DNA of 64,000 nt, from contig NC_060108.1 in NCBI RefSeq assembly GCF_021155765.1, forward strand, positions 16,641,025 to 16,705,024. Reading direction: 5' to 3'. Shown in pieces: positions 62,558 to 64,000 of the stretch (position 1 is the first letter of the stretch; each line of letters starts with the position of its first letter). Under the pieces are notes generated by a model. It saw only the letters and a program-made list of their open reading frames with translations. It was not told the origin of the DNA and ran no database searches. The stretch is from Diprion similis (taxonomy: Eukaryota > Arthropoda > Insecta > Hymenoptera > Diprionidae). Position numbers and translations under genes: made by a program.

Positions 62558-64000
62558 CATATGCGGTAAACGCTTCATGGCATATGTGATAAGCGCTTAA
62601 CGGCAGATATAGAAGTTGGCAACATTCGGACTTTCGACCATTCCTAATTTTGACTCGAACCCTTACAACCCGAGTAAAATATCACTTTTTCTCTGTAAAA
62701 ATGATGCAGTCATCGTACATGGAATGCCGGCCAAAAATGGCTAAATTATTTTTTTCCTCAGCCGAGAATAAGGCAACGAAATGTATTCATATAACAATAA
62801 GAGGTAATTCAAATAACAGGAATAAATTTTTGGCGTAATTGTTGCGGAAAATAGAACTTTTTCTGTTCAATGAAAACTCTTCAAATCCTGAAAAACAACA
62901 GAACTTATGATTGTACTTGTGGAGGGTTGACTAAGGAAGGTTCAGAAAATTGACAGAAAAACTGAACTATTCGCTGCTAGTTTTCACATGATTTGAAGAT
63001 ATAGTACACAGTATTGCAGCGAATCGGGTTCTTTTCGTATTTTCTCATTACTTTCCTGAACTTTCTTCAGTTGACTCTGCACGACCACATTCACAAGCCC
63101 TATCATCATCTAAGGAAGTCTGAAGAGACTTCATTATTCAAAAATGTGAGAATTTTATAATACGATTCATCGTATTTGCTGGAGGTCCGATATCCCCTTA
63201 TGGTGTGTTGAGCACATGGTCACGTAACCGATTTAAGCGTATAATAGGGATCGATCCCTTTGTTACGTAAGACATCGGTTCGATTACTAAACTCTTGTGA
63301 TGTGTAATCGTTCAAAAGTTAAAAAGTGCATTCTGGTTAGCTATTAGGATCGATAAGTTACCATATGTTACCATAATCGAATAATTTTCAAAATATAACC
63401 TCAAAGCTCGTCTCGTAGCAACATAAATTAATTAGAAGTACGAATCGATATTTGTTCTGCTCAAGATTACAGAGGCGTTTTACTTTCTATCAATACCACA
63501 ACCAATTCAAAATCGATTCAAAATTTTTAGGAAGAATTATTCCGAATCTTGTGGATACGTCTGAATCAGCCACGTGACACTGTGCTCAGAACACCTTAAT
63601 TCGTATGATCACCTCACTCAAGTTTCGAGAAAATTATTTTTGCATCGGTAAATAAATTCGAACATTGCTGAAGATCCAGTTTATCAAATTTGATCTGAAA
63701 CTCTGCATGGTATTGCTACGAATGCCGACTATTAATTATACACGCGTTTTAAAAGTATAAGATTAAACCTGCGGATTGAAGAGGGTTCAAGTTAGTAAAA
63801 GTTATTGTAACAATGCATGACAGGAAAAATCGTTATTTCGTAATTTGAGAATTGTCTGGAATTCCGTAAACGGTGACGAAGCGAAATATAGTGATGTAAT
63901 AAAAGTTTAAGTATCTGTCCGTCAATTAAGCCAATTTACAACTGCAAAATGGTGATTTCTAACTAACTTCAATCTCACGTATGTTAGTTTTGTTTGACAT
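62558..64000. other. AT-rich stretch to window end
   Basis: Presumed intron or downstream sequence of the plus-strand gene. I see no splice-bounded coding segment and no notable repeat. Confidence 0.55.

Noticed and set aside
1..64000. CRISPR arrays, tRNA or rRNA genes, bacterial operons
   Set aside because: The tandem repeats are eukaryotic micro/minisatellites with no spacer structure; I found no cloverleaf with matching A and B boxes and no rRNA-like sequence.

Overview
This window looks like insect nuclear DNA. It is AT-rich and crowded with microsatellites, with long non-coding stretches, short GC-rich exons and no obvious loss of CpG. I infer a holometabolous insect, most likely a hymenopteran (sawfly or wasp); nothing in the sequence proves the order. 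There is no bacterial-style gene packing, no tRNA or rRNA that I can recognise, and no CRISPR array.

The one gene I can name is on the minus strand between 6143 and 25472. It is a BTB/POZ C2H2 zinc-finger transcription factor that reads like Abrupt (ab). Six coding exons join in frame through GT...AG introns: 25472-25266 and 10353-10126 (BTB domain), 9980-9765, 9576-9381 and 9185-9132 (linker), and 6948-6143 (low-complexity region plus two C2H2 fingers). The predicted protein is 568 residues. Intron 1 is about 14.9 kb. On the minus strand downstream of the stop, 1-6142 probably includes a long 3' UTR. It holds one 8-mer and one 7-mer match to the let-7 seed, which is notable because abrupt is a classic let-7 target in Drosophila.

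From 25473 to about 58300 I find no convincing coding exon. This stretch is presumably the 5' regulatory domain or non-coding leader of ab plus intergenic DNA. It contains a CpG-rich island with a CGG repeat (about 49712-50560), two plus-strand TATA+Inr arrangements (32569 and 52211), a 10-bp tandem forkhead-like motif (38075), G-quadruplex-type runs, two copies of a short terminal-inverted-repeat element (17795-18121, inside intron 1, and 44597-45024), an old 16-bp-period array (36247-36563), and a retroelement-like fragment near 57291.

From about 58480 to 62141 the base composition rises again. A CpG-rich promoter-like island, one or two exon-like segments and a strongly exon-like segment ending in a consensus splice donor at 62141/62142 suggest the 5' part of a second, plus-strand gene that I cannot name. 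After its donor comes a clear, degenerate 16-bp tandem array (62285-62557), then AT-rich DNA to the window end.
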